Shown one piece after another: positions 1 to 10,019 of a stretch of DNA of 64,000 bases (position 1 is its first letter; every line of letters begins with the position of its first letter). The translations under genes were made by a program, and so were the position numbers. The notes beneath the pieces were generated by a model. The model had not been told where the DNA came from and made no database searches. It saw nothing but the letters and a program-made list of their open reading frames with translations. The stretch lies in NCBI RefSeq assembly GCF_000619905.2, contig NZ_CP012371.1, forward strand, positions 2,356,001 to 2,420,000, written 5' to 3'. Source of the DNA: Nitrosospira briensis C-128 (lineage in GTDB: Bacteria; Pseudomonadota; Gammaproteobacteria; Burkholderiales; Nitrosomonadaceae).

Positions 1-1449
<1,449 letters not shown>

Positions 1450-1492
1450 GCCGCATGGGACACAAGGCCTAGCCCCGTCCCGCAAGGCATTG

Positions 1493-1541
1493 ACACCGGT
1501 CCGCCGCCGTCGCCAGACGGAAAGGTGGATCGGTGTTTTTT
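1493..1541 (+). terminator. Intrinsic terminator after amoB
   Basis: ACACCGGTCC (1493-1502) pairs with GGATCGGTGT (1527-1536) over 10 bp with one G-T wobble. An inner CCGTC-GCCA-GACGG hairpin (1507-1520) stacks inside, and a run of six T follows (1536-1541). This is a textbook Rho-independent terminator. It should end most amoCAB transcripts before amoE, so amoE-amoD-copC-copD need read-through or their own promoter in 1542-1700. Confidence 0.85.
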
Positions 1542-1703
1542 ATGCAGCATAAAAATAGTAGAATTAGCAAAGCAGCATCGGCATGACGACAGCCCACAGG
1601 CCTCCCGCCCGCGGACGAACGGCAAGCCCGCCCAAGTGGCGATTAGCTGAAACAGTGGATCCTGTAACTTCGTAACAACGAACAACGCGGAGAGAACCCG
1701 TTT

Positions 1704-2270
1704 GTGATTAGGCAAGTAACACAGGCAATGCTCATCCTGACCGCGGCGCTCTATGCCGGCGCGGCAGGCGCGCACGGAAAAGTCTCGCTGGAAGAAGACA
1801 GCTGCGTGCGCCGCATTGGCGAGAACATGGTGCACTTAAGCGCCTACCAGCCGCAATTTGAGCCCAGCGCCCAATACTGCACCGAAATCCCCAAGAGCGG
1901 AGACACCTACTTGGTAGTCGACCTGATCGACCCGGCCCTGCGCGAAATGCCCATCGGCATGCGCGTCGTCAGAGGCACCAGCGAAACCGACGACGAGACC
2001 GTAAGCTACCTGCGGCCAAGCTACCACCCCGACGGCGTGATCAAGGGCGAGACCAGCCTGGACCAGGGCCTCTATACCATCATCATCACCGCCGAAGGCC
2101 TGCCTCCCCTGCGCTACCAGTACCCCTTGCGGGTACAGATGATCAACTACGCGAACATATTCCGCACCGCGGTCGGGCCGCTGATCGCCCTGCTGCTTTT
2201 GATCCTGCTGGGATACAAGCTCATGAAATCCAAGCGCATGCAGCGCTGGCGTGCCTCGCGCCGCCCGTAG
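1704..2270 (+). CDS. amoE: AmoE (orf4), exported protein of the amo cluster
   Basis: A 188-residue protein starting at GTG 1704 behind a GGAGAGA ribosome site (about 1688-1695). It has an N-terminal signal peptide ending ...AGAAGAHG, a periplasmic domain with two cysteines (ED-SC, QYC), and a C-terminal membrane helix (about residues 158-176, VGPLIALLLLILLGYKL) followed by a basic tail. Position after amoB identifies it as orf4/amoE of betaproteobacterial ammonia oxidisers. Its biochemical role is not established; a copper-related or assembly role is inferred from context. It is an obvious paralogue of the next gene, amoD. Confidence 0.85.
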   Translation: MIRQVTQAMLILTAALYAGAAGAHGKVSLEEDSCVRRIGENMVHLSAYQPQFEPSAQYCTEIPKSGDTYLVVDLIDPALREMPIGMRVVRGTSETDDETVSYLRPSYHPDGVIKGETSLDQGLYTIIITAEGLPPLRYQYPLRVQMINYANIFRTAVGPLIALLLLILLGYKLMKSKRMQRWRASRRP

Positions 2271-2394
2271 ACCACGAAAACGACAAAACGAAACGAAACA
2301 AAGACAACCCGGACAACCCGGGCAGCCCCGGCGGCAACCTGAGTATCGGGCCGTAGGATCGACGATTCATCATTTCTTATAGGTGACCTTGATA

Positions 2395-2976
2395 ATGTCC
2401 TTACCCTCTCTCAAACCCGCCCTCCTGGGCCTGATGCTGGGCCTGGCCCTGCCGCTGTCCACCCAAGTGCACGCCCACGGCGGACTCTCCCTGGCCGACG
2501 ACATCTGCAAACTCACCATCGGCCCCTATACCATGCACTTTACCGGCTACCAGCCGGAAAGCACCCAGGAGAAAGAATTCTGCGAAGACATCCCGGCCGT
2601 CGGCCGCACCGTCGTCGCCCTCGACTACATTGAAGAAGCGTTGCGGCCCCTGCCCACCGAAGTGCGCATCATCCGCGATACCGGTGCGGCCGCAGGCGCG
2701 GAGGGAAACCTGGACGCCATCACCCTGCTGCATATCCCGGCCAAGGTCTACCCCAACGGCTCCATCAACTTCGAATACGACTTTCACCAGCCCGGCAAAT
2801 TCGTAGGCCTGGTCACCGTCGCCGGCAAGGAGGAGTACGTCTCGCGCTTCCCCTTCTCCGTGGGCGAACCCAAAGGCACCTCGCCCTATCTCATCGGCGC
2901 CATCGCCGTCATTGTGGTCGGTGCCGGCGTCTTCTTCCTGCGCGGGCGTAAATCCACCACTGCCGGTGCCGCCTGA
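2395..2976 (+). CDS. amoD: AmoD (orf5), exported protein of the amo cluster
   Basis: A 193-residue protein. The ATG at 2395 lies eight bases behind AGGTGA (2381-2386) and begins a normal signal peptide ending ...TQVHAHG, so I prefer it to the GTG at 2383 that lies inside that ribosome site. The mature part begins HGGLSLADDICKLTIG and carries GYQPES, paralleling AmoE (HGKVSLEEDSC, AYQPQ). A C-terminal helix (about residues 167-184, IAVIVVGAGVFFLRG) anchors it in the membrane with the bulk in the periplasm. It matches orf5/amoD by position and is related to PmoD of methanotrophs. Function is probably copper-linked, but this is inferred. Confidence 0.85.
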   Translation: MSLPSLKPALLGLMLGLALPLSTQVHAHGGLSLADDICKLTIGPYTMHFTGYQPESTQEKEFCEDIPAVGRTVVALDYIEEALRPLPTEVRIIRDTGAAAGAEGNLDAITLLHIPAKVYPNGSINFEYDFHQPGKFVGLVTVAGKEEYVSRFPFSVGEPKGTSPYLIGAIAVIVVGAGVFFLRGRKSTTAGAA

Positions 2977-3005
2977 GAAGCAGCCAACCGGCGGCATGAC
3001 CATGA

Positions 3006-3025
3006 CCGGCGGCGATTGCCGCCGG
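3006..3025 (+). other. Perfect GC-rich hairpin between amoD and copC
   Basis: CCGGCGGC-GATT-GCCGCCGG forms an 8-bp stem with a 4-base loop, 30 bases after the amoD stop. No T-run follows, so it is not a classic intrinsic terminator. It could be an RNA processing or stabilising hairpin separating amoED from copCD. Confidence 0.6.
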
Positions 3026-3172
3026 GGCAGCGCCCGAACCAAACCGCAGCCATACAGTCCAAGTAACAGGTTCAGATAACAATAATATGGTCCGGATAAA
3101 AAGCCAAAAAAGACAGAAAAGATCAATCTGCCCACCCACCCTCGTGGCGTGGCACACGAAGAGGAGCCAAGA

Positions 3173-3583
3173 ATGCAATCGATCATGATTTCCTCCCTCA
3201 AACAGGTCATGATGGGCAGTATCCTGCTCATGGCACTGGGGGCAGGGCTGCACAGCACCCCCGTCCTGGCGCACGCCATGCTGGTCAAGGCCGAACCGCC
3301 GCGCCGGGCGCAGCTCACCCAGACCCCCACGCAGGTACGGCTCTGGTTCAACGAAGAAATCGAAAAGGACTATGCCTCGCTTACCGTGCTGGACGCAGCC
3401 AAGGCTCCGGTCACCGACATCCGGCCGCACATCGCCGAGGACGACCGCAGAGCCATCGTATTGCCCTTGTCGCAACTCGCGCCCGGCAAATACACGGTAA
3501 AGTTCCGGGTGCTGTCGGTGGACGGCCACGTGGTTGACTCGTCCTACGACTTCACCGTAAAGAGCAAAACACCCGCCAAATGA
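3173..3583 (+). CDS. copC: Periplasmic copper-binding protein CopC
   Basis: A 136-residue CopC-family protein. The start at 3173 follows a GAGGAG ribosome site (about 3160); the longer frame from 3149 would begin upstream of that site. The signal peptide ends ...STPVLA and the mature protein starts HAMLVKAEPP, so His34 becomes the N-terminal copper ligand typical of CopC. The later conserved stretch VDGHVVDSSYDF holds the usual Asp/His of the Cu(II) site. CopC delivers or buffers copper in the periplasm. Its stop overlaps the copD start (ATGA), pointing to co-translation with the membrane partner. Confidence 0.92.
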   Translation: MQSIMISSLKQVMMGSILLMALGAGLHSTPVLAHAMLVKAEPPRRAQLTQTPTQVRLWFNEEIEKDYASLTVLDAAKAPVTDIRPHIAEDDRRAIVLPLSQLAPGKYTVKFRVLSVDGHVVDSSYDFTVKSKTPAK

Positions 3584-5667
3584 TCGAGGTCATCGCGACG
3601 CTGCTGCGCTGGTCACAGCTTGCGTCCAACATGATCCTGGTCGGAAGCTGCGTCTTCCTGGCCATTGCCGGCTCCATCCATTCCCCCTGGGTGGGCCGCC
3701 TGGAGCGGGCGCTGCCTTGGCTTGCGCTCATCCTCCTGGCCGGTTTGATGGGCATCCTCGCCACCACCACGGCCCAGGCCACCGGCATCGACGCCAACGC
3801 CTGGCATCCGCAGGCCTGGCTCGCACTCGTGCAGAATACCCACATGGGACACGTCTGGGCAGGACGCGCCGCCTGCGCCGCGCTCGTCTGCGCCATCGCC
3901 CTCTATATCCGCGTCTCCCCCCCGGCAAGATGGCAATACATCCTGTGCGCCACCGTCGCTTCCGCCACCTTGACCGTGGGCGCACTCGCCAGCCATGCCG
4001 CCGCCGAAGACCTGTCCTTCCTGTCCGTATTGCCCTACGCCTTGCACATCATCATGGCCAGCGTCTGGTTCGGCGCCCTGCCGGCCTTCCTGGTAGTCTG
4101 TTTCAGTTGCACCGAAGTGCCGCCCGGGCAGGAAAGCGGCGGGCGCGCCGGCATCCAGACAGCCGCCATCCAGCGCATCCACGCCGTGTTCCACGCGCGC
4201 GAAGCGTCGGCCACAGCCGACGCGCTCGCCTTGAAGCGCTTCTCCACCATGGCCCTGCCGGTCATGCTGACGGTGATCGCCACCGGCATCTTCATTACCT
4301 ACCGCATGGTCGACAGCAGCTACAGCGCCCTGGTCGCCACCGAATACGGCTGGCTGCTCAACGGCAAGATCGCCCTGCTGCTGGTGGTGCTCGTCATCGC
4401 TGCGCGCGCGCGCAGCTGGCTGCCGCTGCTGGCCCAGCACGCCGATGGCCTGGCCGCGGCCGGTGGGCACCGGCTGCGCAAGTGGGTCAGCTTCGAATTC
4501 GTCATCGCGCTGGGCATCGTACTGCTGGCCACCATCGTGGCCAATACCGTTCCGGCCAAGCACGCCATCATCCAGAACTGGCCCTACTCCTTCCGCTTCT
4601 CCCTGGCCGCCACCTGGGGCGATCCGAGCGTGATGCTGCGCGTCTGGAGCGGCCTGGCGCTGCTGGCCGCCGCCGGCGCGGCGATCGCGTTCGGGCGTAG
4701 CCGAAAGTGGGACATGAAGCGCCGCCTGGGCATTCCGCTCCTGCTGGCTGCCGTGGCTCTGGGCGTGGGCCTGCCGCCCCTGGCGGTGGACGCCTACCCG
4801 GAAACCTACCGCAAGACGCCGGTGCCGTTCGATACCATTTCCATCGCCAACGGCTCGGCCCACTTTGCCGAGAACTGCGTGCCCTGCCACGGCGCCCAGG
4901 GCAAGGGCAACGGCGTGATGGCCAAGAGCTTCGCCAAGCCGCCGGTGGACATGCTCACCGAGCCGCACACCGCCAAGCATACCGCCGGCGACTTCTTCCA
5001 CTGGCTCTCCTTCGGCATTCCCGGCACCGGCATGCCCGAATTCGCCGACAGGCTCTCGGAGGAGGACCGCTGGGACGTGGTCAATTTCCTGCACGCCATG
5101 TCGCGCGGCTACCAGGCACGCCTGATGAGCCCGCAGGTCAAGCCGGAACAGCCGCAGCCCGGCATGGGCCCGCCCAATTTCTCCTATACCGCGCAGGATG
5201 GTTCCAGCGGTACCCTGAAGGATTTCCGCGGCAAGAAGAATGTGCTGCTGGTGCTGTTCTCGTGGCCGCAGTCGCGTGAGCGGCTGGCGCAGCTGCGCGA
5301 TTTCGATGCCAGGCTGGCCGCGGCCAATACGGTGTTGCTGGTGGTGCCGGAGGATGACCCGGATTCGCACGAGCTGGAGCAGATCAAGGATAATGTGTCC
5401 TTACCGCTGGTGATCGACGGCGCGCACGAGATCGTGCAGAGCTATAAGCTGTTTCGGCGTACGTTGAACAAGGCTGATCTGCTGGGGGAGGGCACGCTGC
5501 CGCCGCACATGGAGTTCCTGGTGGACCGCTTCGGTTATCTGCGTGCGCGCTGGATTCCGGATGCGGATGGCCCGGGCTGGTCCAGCACCGATATGCTGAT
5601 GCAGCAGGTCGCTCAGCTTAATCGGGAAAAGGAAATATTGCCTCCGCCGGGGGATCATGTGCATTGA
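3580..5667 (+). CDS. copD: CopD copper transporter fused to cytochrome c and a redoxin-like domain
   Basis: A 695-residue multidomain membrane protein. The N-terminal half (about residues 1-390) has the helices and His-rich segments of CopD, the inner-membrane partner of CopC. A monohaem cytochrome c domain follows with the haem-binding motif CVPCH at residues 433-437 and a likely axial Met in GTGMPEF. After a proline-rich linker (about 520-535), residues 540-680 look like an AhpC/TSA or SCO-type thioredoxin fold (FSYTAQDGSSGTLKDFRGKK, LLVLFSWPQSRERL). No cysteine sits at the expected active site, so a thiol-redox role is unlikely. The fusion suggests copper import tied to periplasmic electron transfer. 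CopD identity is firm; the C-terminal fold is inferred from pattern. Confidence 0.85.
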   Translation: MIEVIATLLRWSQLASNMILVGSCVFLAIAGSIHSPWVGRLERALPWLALILLAGLMGILATTTAQATGIDANAWHPQAWLALVQNTHMGHVWAGRAACAALVCAIALYIRVSPPARWQYILCATVASATLTVGALASHAAAEDLSFLSVLPYALHIIMASVWFGALPAFLVVCFSCTEVPPGQESGGRAGIQTAAIQRIHAVFHAREASATADALALKRFSTMALPVMLTVIATGIFITYRMVDSSYSALVATEYGWLLNGKIALLLVVLVIAARARSWLPLLAQHADGLAAAGGHRLRKWVSFEFVIALGIVLLATIVANTVPAKHAIIQNWPYSFRFSLAATWGDPSVMLRVWSGLALLAAAGAAIAFGRSRKWDMKRRLGIPLLLAAVALGVGLPPLAVDAYPETYRKTPVPFDTISIANGSAHFAENCVPCHGAQGKGNGVMAKSFAKPPVDMLTEPHTAKHTAGDFFHWLSFGIPGTGMPEFADRLSEEDRWDVVNFLHAMSRGYQARLMSPQVKPEQPQPGMGPPNFSYTAQDGSSGTLKDFRGKKNVLLVLFSWPQSRERLAQLRDFDARLAAANTVLLVVPEDDPDSHELEQIKDNVSLPLVIDGAHEIVQSYKLFRRTLNKADLLGEGTLPPHMEFLVDRFGYLRARWIPDADGPGWSSTDMLMQQVAQLNREKEILPPPGDHVH

Positions 5668-5727
5668 TCAGCACCGGCTGGTTCCGCTGTTCGGTGGCTT
5701 GGCGCTCACAAGCGCCCGTTGCAAAAG

Positions 5728-6456
5728 TTATTTTTGCTCACCCGCCTTAGGCGCCGGGGCCGCCTGAGGGACTGGTGGGGCTTGTGATACCGGCGAAGCT
5801 TGCAAAAGGGGCGTCCCTGACGCGGTAGGGCTCGGGGGGGCAGCGGGGACTTGATCCGACGTCACTTCCATGGCGCCTTCGGGTTCGATCAACGATCCCA
5901 ATTCTTCCAGGGGTGGCAACTCCTCGATGGCACACAGATTCAAATCGTTGAGAAAACCCGCTGTCGTTGCGTACAAGGCTGGTCGACCGGGGACGTCGCG
6001 ATGTCCAACAGTTGTTATCCAGCCACGCGACTCCAGCGCCTTGAGCACAGGCCCCGAGACAGCAACACCTCGTATTTCCTCGATGTCGCCACGTGTTACC
6101 GGTTGGCGATACGCAATGATGGAAAGCGTTTCCAGCACAGCACGAGAGTATCGCGGCGGTTTCTGGGGGTTAAGCCGGTCAAGAAATTCCTGCATCTCCG
6201 GCCGGGTACGGAAGCGCCAGCCACCGGCAATACTCACCAGTTCCACTCCCTTCCCATCCCAGTCCTGGCGCAACTCTTCGAGTAATCGACGCAGAACTTC
6301 CGCACTCAGTTCCCCATTGAATAGCTTCTTCAGTTCCGCTAACGGTAACGGGTCCTGGCTGGTAAGTAACGCCGCCTCCAGAATTTGTTTAATTCCCCGA
6401 GGATTGGACGCCTCTGCAATACTAACTGGCGATGAGGGCACTGATTGGCCTGACAT
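5728..6456 (-). CDS. scpB: Segregation and condensation protein B
   Basis: A 242-residue winged-helix subunit of the Smc-ScpAB condensin complex, which compacts and segregates chromosomes. The core (about residues 20-190) shows the ScpB pattern: [50 protein letters not shown], and [16 protein letters not shown]. The last 50 residues are a low-complexity Pro/Ala/Ser tail, common in proteobacterial ScpB. The start lies inside the 3' end of scpA (35-base overlap), so the pair is co-translated. Confidence 0.93.
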   Translation of the reverse strand: MSGQSVPSSPVSIAEASNPRGIKQILEAALLTSQDPLPLAELKKLFNGELSAEVLRRLLEELRQDWDGKGVELVSIAGGWRFRTRPEMQEFLDRLNPQKPPRYSRAVLETLSIIAYRQPVTRGDIEEIRGVAVSGPVLKALESRGWITTVGHRDVPGRPALYATTAGFLNDLNLCAIEELPPLEELGSLIEPEGAMEVTSDQVPAAPPSPTASGTPLLQASPVSQAPPVPQAAPAPKAGEQK

Positions 6457-7246
6457 AAATAATCCCGAAAGCGCGAGGCTGACTTACCTCCACCTGGTTT
6501 TCCCTGACAAGTTCCAGCAGCGCTAGAAAAGTTACCACCAATTCCGGCACCCCGGCAGCAGAATTGAACAATTCGTTGAACTCGACAAAGTTCTGTCCCT
6601 GTAATTGAAGCAGAATCCGGCTCATATGGGCCCGAACCGAAAGCTCTTCCCGAGTGATATGGTGCCGCCGATTCACATTGGAGCGCGCCATCAGCATAAG
6701 CCAGGCGTCGCGAAGATTATCAACGCTGACATCCGGCAAGTACTCAATCACCGCTTGATCAATCTGGATTCCAGCTACCGTAAAATCACGTCCGGCTTGC
6801 GGCAACTCATTGAGCCTCTGCGCGGCGACTTTCATTTGTTCGTATTCCAGAAGGCGCCGCATCAGTTCGGCGCGCGGGTCACTTTCCTCCTCAGCCAGCA
6901 AAACAGGCAGCGGCAGCAGCATACGGGATTTAATTTCAATCAGAACCGCAGCCATCAGGAGATATTCCGCCGCCAGCTCCAGTTTATTAGCCCGCATCAT
7001 TTCGATGTAGCCCATATATTGCCGCGTGAGCTCCGCCATGGGAACATCCAGCACATCCAGGTTATGTTTGCGGATAAGATAAAGCAGCAGATCGAGCGGC
7101 CCCTGAAAGGTGTCGAGAAATACTTCCAGCGCATCCGGCGGGATATACAAATCCGAAGGCAGTTCGGCCAGCGGTTCACCATGGATCTTCGCAACCGAAT
7201 TAGTGACGGGAGGGTAAGAAGAATCGTTCACTTTGAATATCCGCAC
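6422..7246 (-). CDS. scpA: Segregation and condensation protein A
   Basis: A 274-residue kleisin subunit of the Smc-ScpAB complex. The family signature is clear: [34 protein letters not shown], and [22 protein letters not shown] at the N-terminal Smc-head-binding part. The C-terminal winged-helix part runs [19 protein letters not shown] to [20 protein letters not shown]. The first gene of a two-gene unit, overlapping scpB by 35 bases, and lying 74 bases downstream of trpS on the same strand. Confidence 0.94.
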   Translation of the reverse strand: MRIFKVNDSSYPPVTNSVAKIHGEPLAELPSDLYIPPDALEVFLDTFQGPLDLLLYLIRKHNLDVLDVPMAELTRQYMGYIEMMRANKLELAAEYLLMAAVLIEIKSRMLLPLPVLLAEEESDPRAELMRRLLEYEQMKVAAQRLNELPQAGRDFTVAGIQIDQAVIEYLPDVSVDNLRDAWLMLMARSNVNRRHHITREELSVRAHMSRILLQLQGQNFVEFNELFNSAAGVPELVVTFLALLELVRENQVEVSQPRAFGIIYVRPISALIAS

Positions 7247-7320
7247 GCGCTCTGCATGTGCTTGCTATTCCATCTCGCTACAGACACTACATCGACCCAT
7301 GAAAAGTCGCTGAGACGCTC

Positions 7321-8523
7321 TCAAGAGTAATCCAGCCCCATCGCTTCCCTGACATCCCGCATAGTCTCCTGAGCCAGTCTATCGGCTTTCTCACACCCAT
7401 CGGCGATGATGTTCCGCACTAGGCTGGGATCTTCCTCATACATCCGGGCGCGTTCATGCATGGGCTTCTGTTCAGCCAATATCGCATCGATGACAGGTTG
7501 CTTGCAGTCCAGGCAGCCGATACCGGCGCTTACGCAACCCTCCTGCGCCCATTTTTTGGTCTCCTCGCTCGAATAGACCAGGTGGAATTGCCACAGCGGG
7601 CATTTGGCGGGGTCGCCAGGATCACTGCGCCGGACACGTGCCGGATCCGTCGGCATGGTGCGAATTTTCTTTATCACACTGGCGGGATCCTCCCGCAAGC
7701 TGATGGTGTTATTGTACGATTTGGACATCTTCTGTCCATCCAGCCCCGGCATTTTTGAAGCGAGAGTGAGCATCACTTCCGGTTCGGAAAGAATCATTTT
7801 TCCGCCACCTTCGAGATATCCGAATAATCGCTCCTGGTCACCCAGGCTCACATTCTGCTGCTCGTCCAGCAATGATTTCGCCGCGGCTAGCGCCTGTTGA
7901 TCGCCGTGCTCCTGGTAGCGATTTCGTAACTCACGATAGACCCTGGATTTTTTTGAACCCAGTTTTTTTATTGCCGCCTCCGCTTTCTCGCGGAATCCCG
8001 CTTCCTTGCCATATATGTGGTTAAAGCGACGGGCAATTTCGCGGGTAAACTCGATATGCGGCGCCTGATCCTCGCCCACCGGCACGCGCGTGGCGCGATA
8101 AATGAGAATATCCGCGCTTTGCAGCAGGGGATAACCCAGAAAGCCGTAAGTGCTCAGTTCCCTCTCGGACAATTTTTCCTGCTGATCCTTATAAGAAGGC
8201 ACGCGTTCCAGCCAACCCAGCGGTGTAATCATCGAAAGCAGCAAATGCAGTTCGGCGTGTGCCGGCACACGCGACTGGATGAACAATGTTGCCTGTGCCG
8301 GGTCCACGCCTGCAGCAAGCCAATCTATCACCATATCCCAGACATGTTGCTCGATCACTTCCGGTGTATCGTAGTGAGTCGTGAGAGCATGCCAGTCGGC
8401 AACGAAGAACAGACATTCAAACTGGTGCTGCAGCTCTACCCAATTCTTCAGCACGCCGTGATAATGCCCCAAATGCAGGGCACCGGTGGGACGCATCCCC
8501 GACAAAACCCGATCAGCGAACAT
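7321..8523 (-). CDS. trpS: Tryptophan-tRNA ligase
   Basis: A 400-residue class I aminoacyl-tRNA synthetase charging tRNA-Trp. It has the HIGH-type motif as GALHLGHY (residues 14-21) and the KMSKS loop as GQKMSKSYNN, with LLSMITPLGWLERVPSYKDQ typical of TrpRS. At 400 residues it is longer than the roughly 330 of the E. coli enzyme. The extra part is an insertion after the middle of the protein (AAIKKLGSKKSRVYRELRNR and following), a form known from betaproteobacteria. Sits in a minus-strand run with the M50 protease upstream and scpAB downstream. Confidence 0.95.
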   Translation of the reverse strand: MFADRVLSGMRPTGALHLGHYHGVLKNWVELQHQFECLFFVADWHALTTHYDTPEVIEQHVWDMVIDWLAAGVDPAQATLFIQSRVPAHAELHLLLSMITPLGWLERVPSYKDQQEKLSERELSTYGFLGYPLLQSADILIYRATRVPVGEDQAPHIEFTREIARRFNHIYGKEAGFREKAEAAIKKLGSKKSRVYRELRNRYQEHGDQQALAAAKSLLDEQQNVSLGDQERLFGYLEGGGKMILSEPEVMLTLASKMPGLDGQKMSKSYNNTISLREDPASVIKKIRTMPTDPARVRRSDPGDPAKCPLWQFHLVYSSEETKKWAQEGCVSAGIGCLDCKQPVIDAILAEQKPMHERARMYEEDPSLVRNIIADGCEKADRLAQETMRDVREAMGLDYS

Positions 8524-8574
8524 ACTTTACTTACCCTCAATTATCCTTGGCCAGAATTCCTGGTCAACCGTTCA

Positions 8575-9222
8575 CTACACTTCGAATCCAAATACCCACG
8601 CTACCAACTGTATCGTAATGGCGATAAAAGGTCCGATCACCGCACCTAATATGCCTGTCATCAAAAGCAGCACGAGTATCATAAAACCGTAAGGTTCAAT
8701 TTTCGCAAAATGCTGCGCCAAATGGGGTGGCAGCAGGCTTACCGCCACGCGGCCCCCGTCCAGCGGCGGCAGAGGCAGCAGATTCAGCACCATTAATACC
8801 ACATTGATTTTGATACCCGCTTCGCCCATCAAAATCAAGGGCGTCGAGAGATCGCTCTCAGGCAGGTCGAGGCCAACCTTGATCATGAACCCCCACACCA
8901 ACGCCATGAAAAGATTTGCACCCGGCCCAGCCAATGCTACCCAGAGCATATCCTGCTTGGGGCGGCGCAATGCCGCGAAGTTGACCGGTACCGGCTTGGC
9001 CCAGCCAAACAGGATGCCGCCCAGCCACAGCGTTACCAGGGGAAGCAGAATTGTACCGATGGGATCGATATGCCGCAGCGGATTAAGGCTGACGCGTCCC
9101 TGTGAATAGGCGGTGAGATCGCCAAAATGCTTGGCCACATACCCATGCGCGGCTTCATGCAGCGTAATGGCAAAAATTACCGGCAGTGCATAAATGGCAA
9201 TACTCTGGATGATGCTATCCAT
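8575..9222 (-). CDS. Site-2 protease family (M50) membrane metalloprotease
   Basis: A 215-residue polytopic membrane protein with the zinc-binding HEAAH motif in the first helix region (ITLHEAAHGYVAKHFGD) and the distal NLLPLPPLDGGRV motif supplying the third ligand. About six helices are visible. This is the small stand-alone M50 form (FpsA/Rip-like) without PDZ domains. I start it at ATG 9222 behind CGGAAAG rather than at the TTG 9243. The start overlaps the yciO stop by 8 bases. Such genes commonly sit between yciO and trpS in betaproteobacteria; the substrate is unknown. Confidence 0.88.
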   Translation of the reverse strand: MDSIIQSIAIYALPVIFAITLHEAAHGYVAKHFGDLTAYSQGRVSLNPLRHIDPIGTILLPLVTLWLGGILFGWAKPVPVNFAALRRPKQDMLWVALAGPGANLFMALVWGFMIKVGLDLPESDLSTPLILMGEAGIKINVVLMVLNLLPLPPLDGGRVAVSLLPPHLAQHFAKIEPYGFMILVLLLMTGILGAVIGPFIAITIQLVAWVFGFEV

Positions 9223-9847
9223 GTATCTTTCCGAAAGGTTCAAGGCTGCCCTTGCCTTGCCGGGTGATTTCCGGCGTCTCCCCGGTCAAATCAACCACGG
9301 TACTCATCTCCAGACCGCATGCGCCGCCGTCCAGCACCAGCTCGACATGGTGCTCCAGCCGCGCGCGGATTTCCTCCGCATCATTCAGGGGAAGCTCATC
9401 CCCGGGTAATATCAAGGTGGAACTCAACAACGGCTCATCCAACTCCGCCAGCAACGCCTGAACCACGGGATGATCGGGAATCCGCACACCGATGGTGTTG
9501 CGTTTCGGATGCAGCAAGCGGCGCGGCACCTCTCGCGTCGCCTGGAAGATAAAAGTATAACTGCCGGGCGTGCTGGCCTTGAGCAGCCTGTGTTCGCGAT
9601 TATCGAATTTTGCGTAACGGGAAATTTCGGCCAGATCGCGGCACATCAGGGTAAAGTGATGGTCTTCACCCACTTGCCGAATGGCGCGAATGCGCGTCAT
9701 GACGTTCTTGTCGCCCAGCTGGCCCCCCAGCGCATAACACGAATCGGTAGGGTAGGCAATGACACCCCCTGCGCGTACGATAGCTGCCGCCTGCCGTATC
9801 AGGCGTACCTGAGGGTTAGCCGGGTGAATGGAAAAGAATTGGGCCAC
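9215..9847 (-). CDS. yciO: YciO/Sua5-family (threonylcarbamoyl-AMP synthase-like) protein
   Basis: A 210-residue protein of the YrdC/Sua5 superfamily: VRAGGVIAYPTDSCYALGG, the KRNTIGVRIPDHP core and a C-terminal DGGACGLEMSTVVDLTG. The N-terminus (MAQFFSIHPANPQVRLIRQA) is that of YciO, supporting the GTG start at 9847 despite a poor ribosome site. YciO proteins resemble the enzyme making threonylcarbamoyl-AMP for tRNA t6A, but have weak or no such activity; the exact role is unsettled. Lies directly upstream of the M50 protease with an 8-base overlap. Confidence 0.88.
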   Translation of the reverse strand: MAQFFSIHPANPQVRLIRQAAAIVRAGGVIAYPTDSCYALGGQLGDKNVMTRIRAIRQVGEDHHFTLMCRDLAEISRYAKFDNREHRLLKASTPGSYTFIFQATREVPRRLLHPKRNTIGVRIPDHPVVQALLAELDEPLLSSTLILPGDELPLNDAEEIRARLEHHVELVLDGGACGLEMSTVVDLTGETPEITRQGKGSLEPFGKIHG

Positions 9848-10019
9848 GTGAGAAACAGTTTTTAATTATAATTTTAGGGCATCCGTAAAAAATCGTATGC
9901 TTCAGGCAGGTCCAATTACTAATTGTCGACCGCCAGGACGCAAACAAAAGTCGCTGAGATGTCATTGCATCTTCCGAATATGCATCTGTAGTGAGCGTGG
10001 CGAACATACAACTCACCCA

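Noticed and set aside
2308-2322. CCCGG-N5-CCGGG hairpin between amoE and amoD
   Set aside because: Short stem with no T-run; too weak to call a terminator.
3613-5370. 585-codon open frame on the minus strand opposite copD
   Set aside because: Shadow of a GC-rich gene: His/Gly/Gln/Arg-rich, no recognisable motif, and the opposite strand carries clear CopD and cytochrome c motifs.
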